A stretch of 22,591 nt of DNA, from positions 3,682,619-3,705,209 of the forward strand of contig CP070700.1 in the NCBI GenBank assembly GCA_020349865.1, read 5' to 3'. The position numbers were made by a program, and so were the translations under genes. The notes below the pieces were generated by a model that saw only the letters and a list, made by a program, of their open reading frames with translations, searched no databases and was not told where the DNA came from. Below, piece after piece: positions 21,253 to 22,591 of the stretch (its first letter is position 1; each line of letters starts with the position of its first letter). This DNA comes from Desulfobacteraceae bacterium (GTDB lineage Bacteria > Desulfobacterota > DSM-4660 > Desulfatiglandales > Desulfatiglandaceae).

Positions 21253-22433
21253 AAACCATCTATTTAGACAACAATGCTACTACCCAGGTGGCACCGGAAG
21301 TGGTTGAAACCATGTTGCCTTACTTCCACGATCTTTACGGAAATCCCTCCAGTGCCCATACTTTTGGCGGCCAGGTGGGCCGTAAGATCCGGGAGGCCCG
21401 TGAGCAGGTGGCGGCCCTCCTTGGCGCGGCGCCTGAAGAAATCATTTTCACCAGCTGCGGTTCGGAAAGCGACAACACGGCCATCATGTCCGCTCTTGCC
21501 ACCGAGACCGGGAAGGCCCATATTGTCACGACACGGGTTGAACATCCTGCCATAAAGGTCCTCTGTACCCACCTTGCTAATCAGGGGTATCGGTTGACCG
21601 AGATCCCCGTCAACAGGGAAGGGCAACTGGACATGGACCGTTACAGAGAGAGCCTTGCACCTGACACGGCCATAGTCAGCCTTATGTGGGCCAACAATGA
21701 AACGGGGGTCATCTTTCCGGTGGAAGAGGCCGCACAAATGGCCAGGGATAGGGGCATTCTCTTTCATACGGACGCGGTCCAAGCGGTAGGGAAGATGCCC
21801 ATTGATATGAAGAACAGCGCCATCGACATGCTCTCATTGTCGGGCCACAAGCTCCATGCGCCTAAAGGGATCGGTGTCCTCTATGTGCGGAAGGGAACCG
21901 GGTTTTCCCCCTTCCTGATCGGAGGGCATCAGGAAAACGGACGAAGGGGAGGTACCGAAAACACAGCGAGCATTATTGGGTTGGGGAAGGCGTGTGACCT
22001 GGCGGCCCGGAATATGGAGGAAGAAAATACCAGAGTAAAGGATTTACGAGACAAACTGGAAAAGGAAATCCTGGCCCATGTTCCCAATAGCCGCCTCAAC
22101 GGTGAGCCTTCAAACCGCCTTCCCAATACCAGCAGCATAAGCTTTGAGTTTGTTGAAGGGGAAGCCATCCTTCTTATGATGGACGAATTCGACATCTGTG
22201 CCTCCTCAGGTTCTGCATGTACATCCGGTTCATTGCAGCCTTCTCACGTGCTCCGTGCCATGGGGGTGCCATTCACCATGGCTCACGGCTCCATAAGATT
22301 CAGCCTGAGCGTTTACAACACCGAAGAAGAGATCGAATTTGTTATTGATAAGATTCCCTCCATTATTGAGAATTTGAGGAACCTGTCTCCTTACTGGAAA
22401 CCGGGCGAACAGGTCTGTGCGGCGGGCAATTAA
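21249..22433 (+). CDS. nifS: Cysteine desulfurase NifS
   Basis: A 394-residue PLP enzyme of the NifS/IscS class. Motifs: YLDNNATTQVAPEV at the start, the H99 stacking His (RVEHPAIK), D175 (LFHTDAVQAVGK), the PLP-Lys K201 in SLSGHKLHAPKGIG, and the active-site Cys C324 in CASSGSACTSGSLQPSHVL. The loop around the Cys is the short group-I type. It converts cysteine to alanine and passes persulfide sulfur to NifU. The ATG overlaps the nifU stop by four bases, so the pair is translationally coupled with a fixed ratio. The next gene begins about 100 bases downstream on the same strand. Confidence 0.97.
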   Translation: MKTIYLDNNATTQVAPEVVETMLPYFHDLYGNPSSAHTFGGQVGRKIREAREQVAALLGAAPEEIIFTSCGSESDNTAIMSALATETGKAHIVTTRVEHPAIKVLCTHLANQGYRLTEIPVNREGQLDMDRYRESLAPDTAIVSLMWANNETGVIFPVEEAAQMARDRGILFHTDAVQAVGKMPIDMKNSAIDMLSLSGHKLHAPKGIGVLYVRKGTGFSPFLIGGHQENGRRGGTENTASIIGLGKACDLAARNMEEENTRVKDLRDKLEKEILAHVPNSRLNGEPSNRLPNTSSISFEFVEGEAILLMMDEFDICASSGSACTSGSLQPSHVLRAMGVPFTMAHGSIRFSLSVYNTEEEIEFVIDKIPSIIENLRNLSPYWKPGEQVCAAGN

Positions 22434-22532
22434 TGGAGTCATTCTCTCTTTGAGGGTAAAACGTCTTAAGAGGGACGTCATCAATCAAAGGCGGCCGAAA
22501 AGAATTCACGACAAAAGGGAATGGTATTTACC

Positions 22533-22591
22533 ATGGAAGTCTCATACAAAGAAGATCAGTGTAAAGAAGGGATCAAAACCACAGAGCAATT
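22533..22591 (+). CDS. Start of an unidentified gene (3' end outside window)
   Basis: An open frame begins MEVSYKEDQCKEGIKTTEQ and runs off the window. An in-frame ATG at 22521 is also possible; AAAAGGGA immediately before 22521 is twelve bases from 22533, so neither start is decided. Same strand and close spacing suggest it may belong to the nifUS transcript. Nineteen residues are too few to assign a family. Confidence 0.4.
   Translation, partial: MEVSYKEDQCKEGIKTTEQ

Overview
The window looks like a chromosomal segment of a Gram-negative, probably anaerobic bacterium of the Desulfobacterota (old Deltaproteobacteria) type. This is inferred from gene content: HflK/HflC and KdsB (outer-membrane LPS), a three-domain NifU with NifS used as a general Fe-S pair, a FmdB-type zinc ribbon, a DUF1846 protein, and PilZ proteins. 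No rRNA or tRNA gene was seen, so the taxonomic placement is inference only.

Layout. Positions 1-1858 (+) hold the end of hflK, hflC and a tandem-ACT protein. They converge with abutting stop codons on a minus-strand group at 1859-5199: zinc-ribbon protein, queD, kdsB, recJ. A heptamer-based inverted repeat lies between kdsB and recJ. Positions 5492-8272 (-) hold a FmdB-like zinc ribbon with its own good promoter, a HAD-type phosphatase and a GAF-GAF histidine kinase. Positions 8629-10318 hold a PilZ protein (+), and a patatin-like phospholipase with a divergent PilZ-like protein (-).

Positions 10.3-13.7 kb are AT-rich and gene-poor. This stretch carries a broken gene with two compensating frame changes, an orphan fragment, several hairpins, the C-terminal relic of an IS91-type transposase, and one intact single-domain response regulator. 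It reads as a decaying accessory island.

Positions 13.7-19.8 kb hold metabolic and housekeeping singletons: an M20 peptidase (-), a nitroreductase and a TIGR01777 SDR protein (+), a pyridoxamine-phosphate-oxidase-fold protein with a broken downstream reading frame (-), and DUF1846 (-). Positions 19.8-20.4 kb are non-coding, with a dispersed-type inverted repeat. Positions 20.4-22.4 kb hold nifU-nifS, overlapping by four bases. A further gene begins at the right edge.

I did not find a clearly new multi-gene system. The best leads are the decayed island with its recurring single-base homopolymer lesions, the structured non-coding elements, and the arrangement of two PilZ-type proteins around a phospholipase. 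There is no CRISPR array, no recognisable prophage and no toxin-antitoxin pair that I can support.
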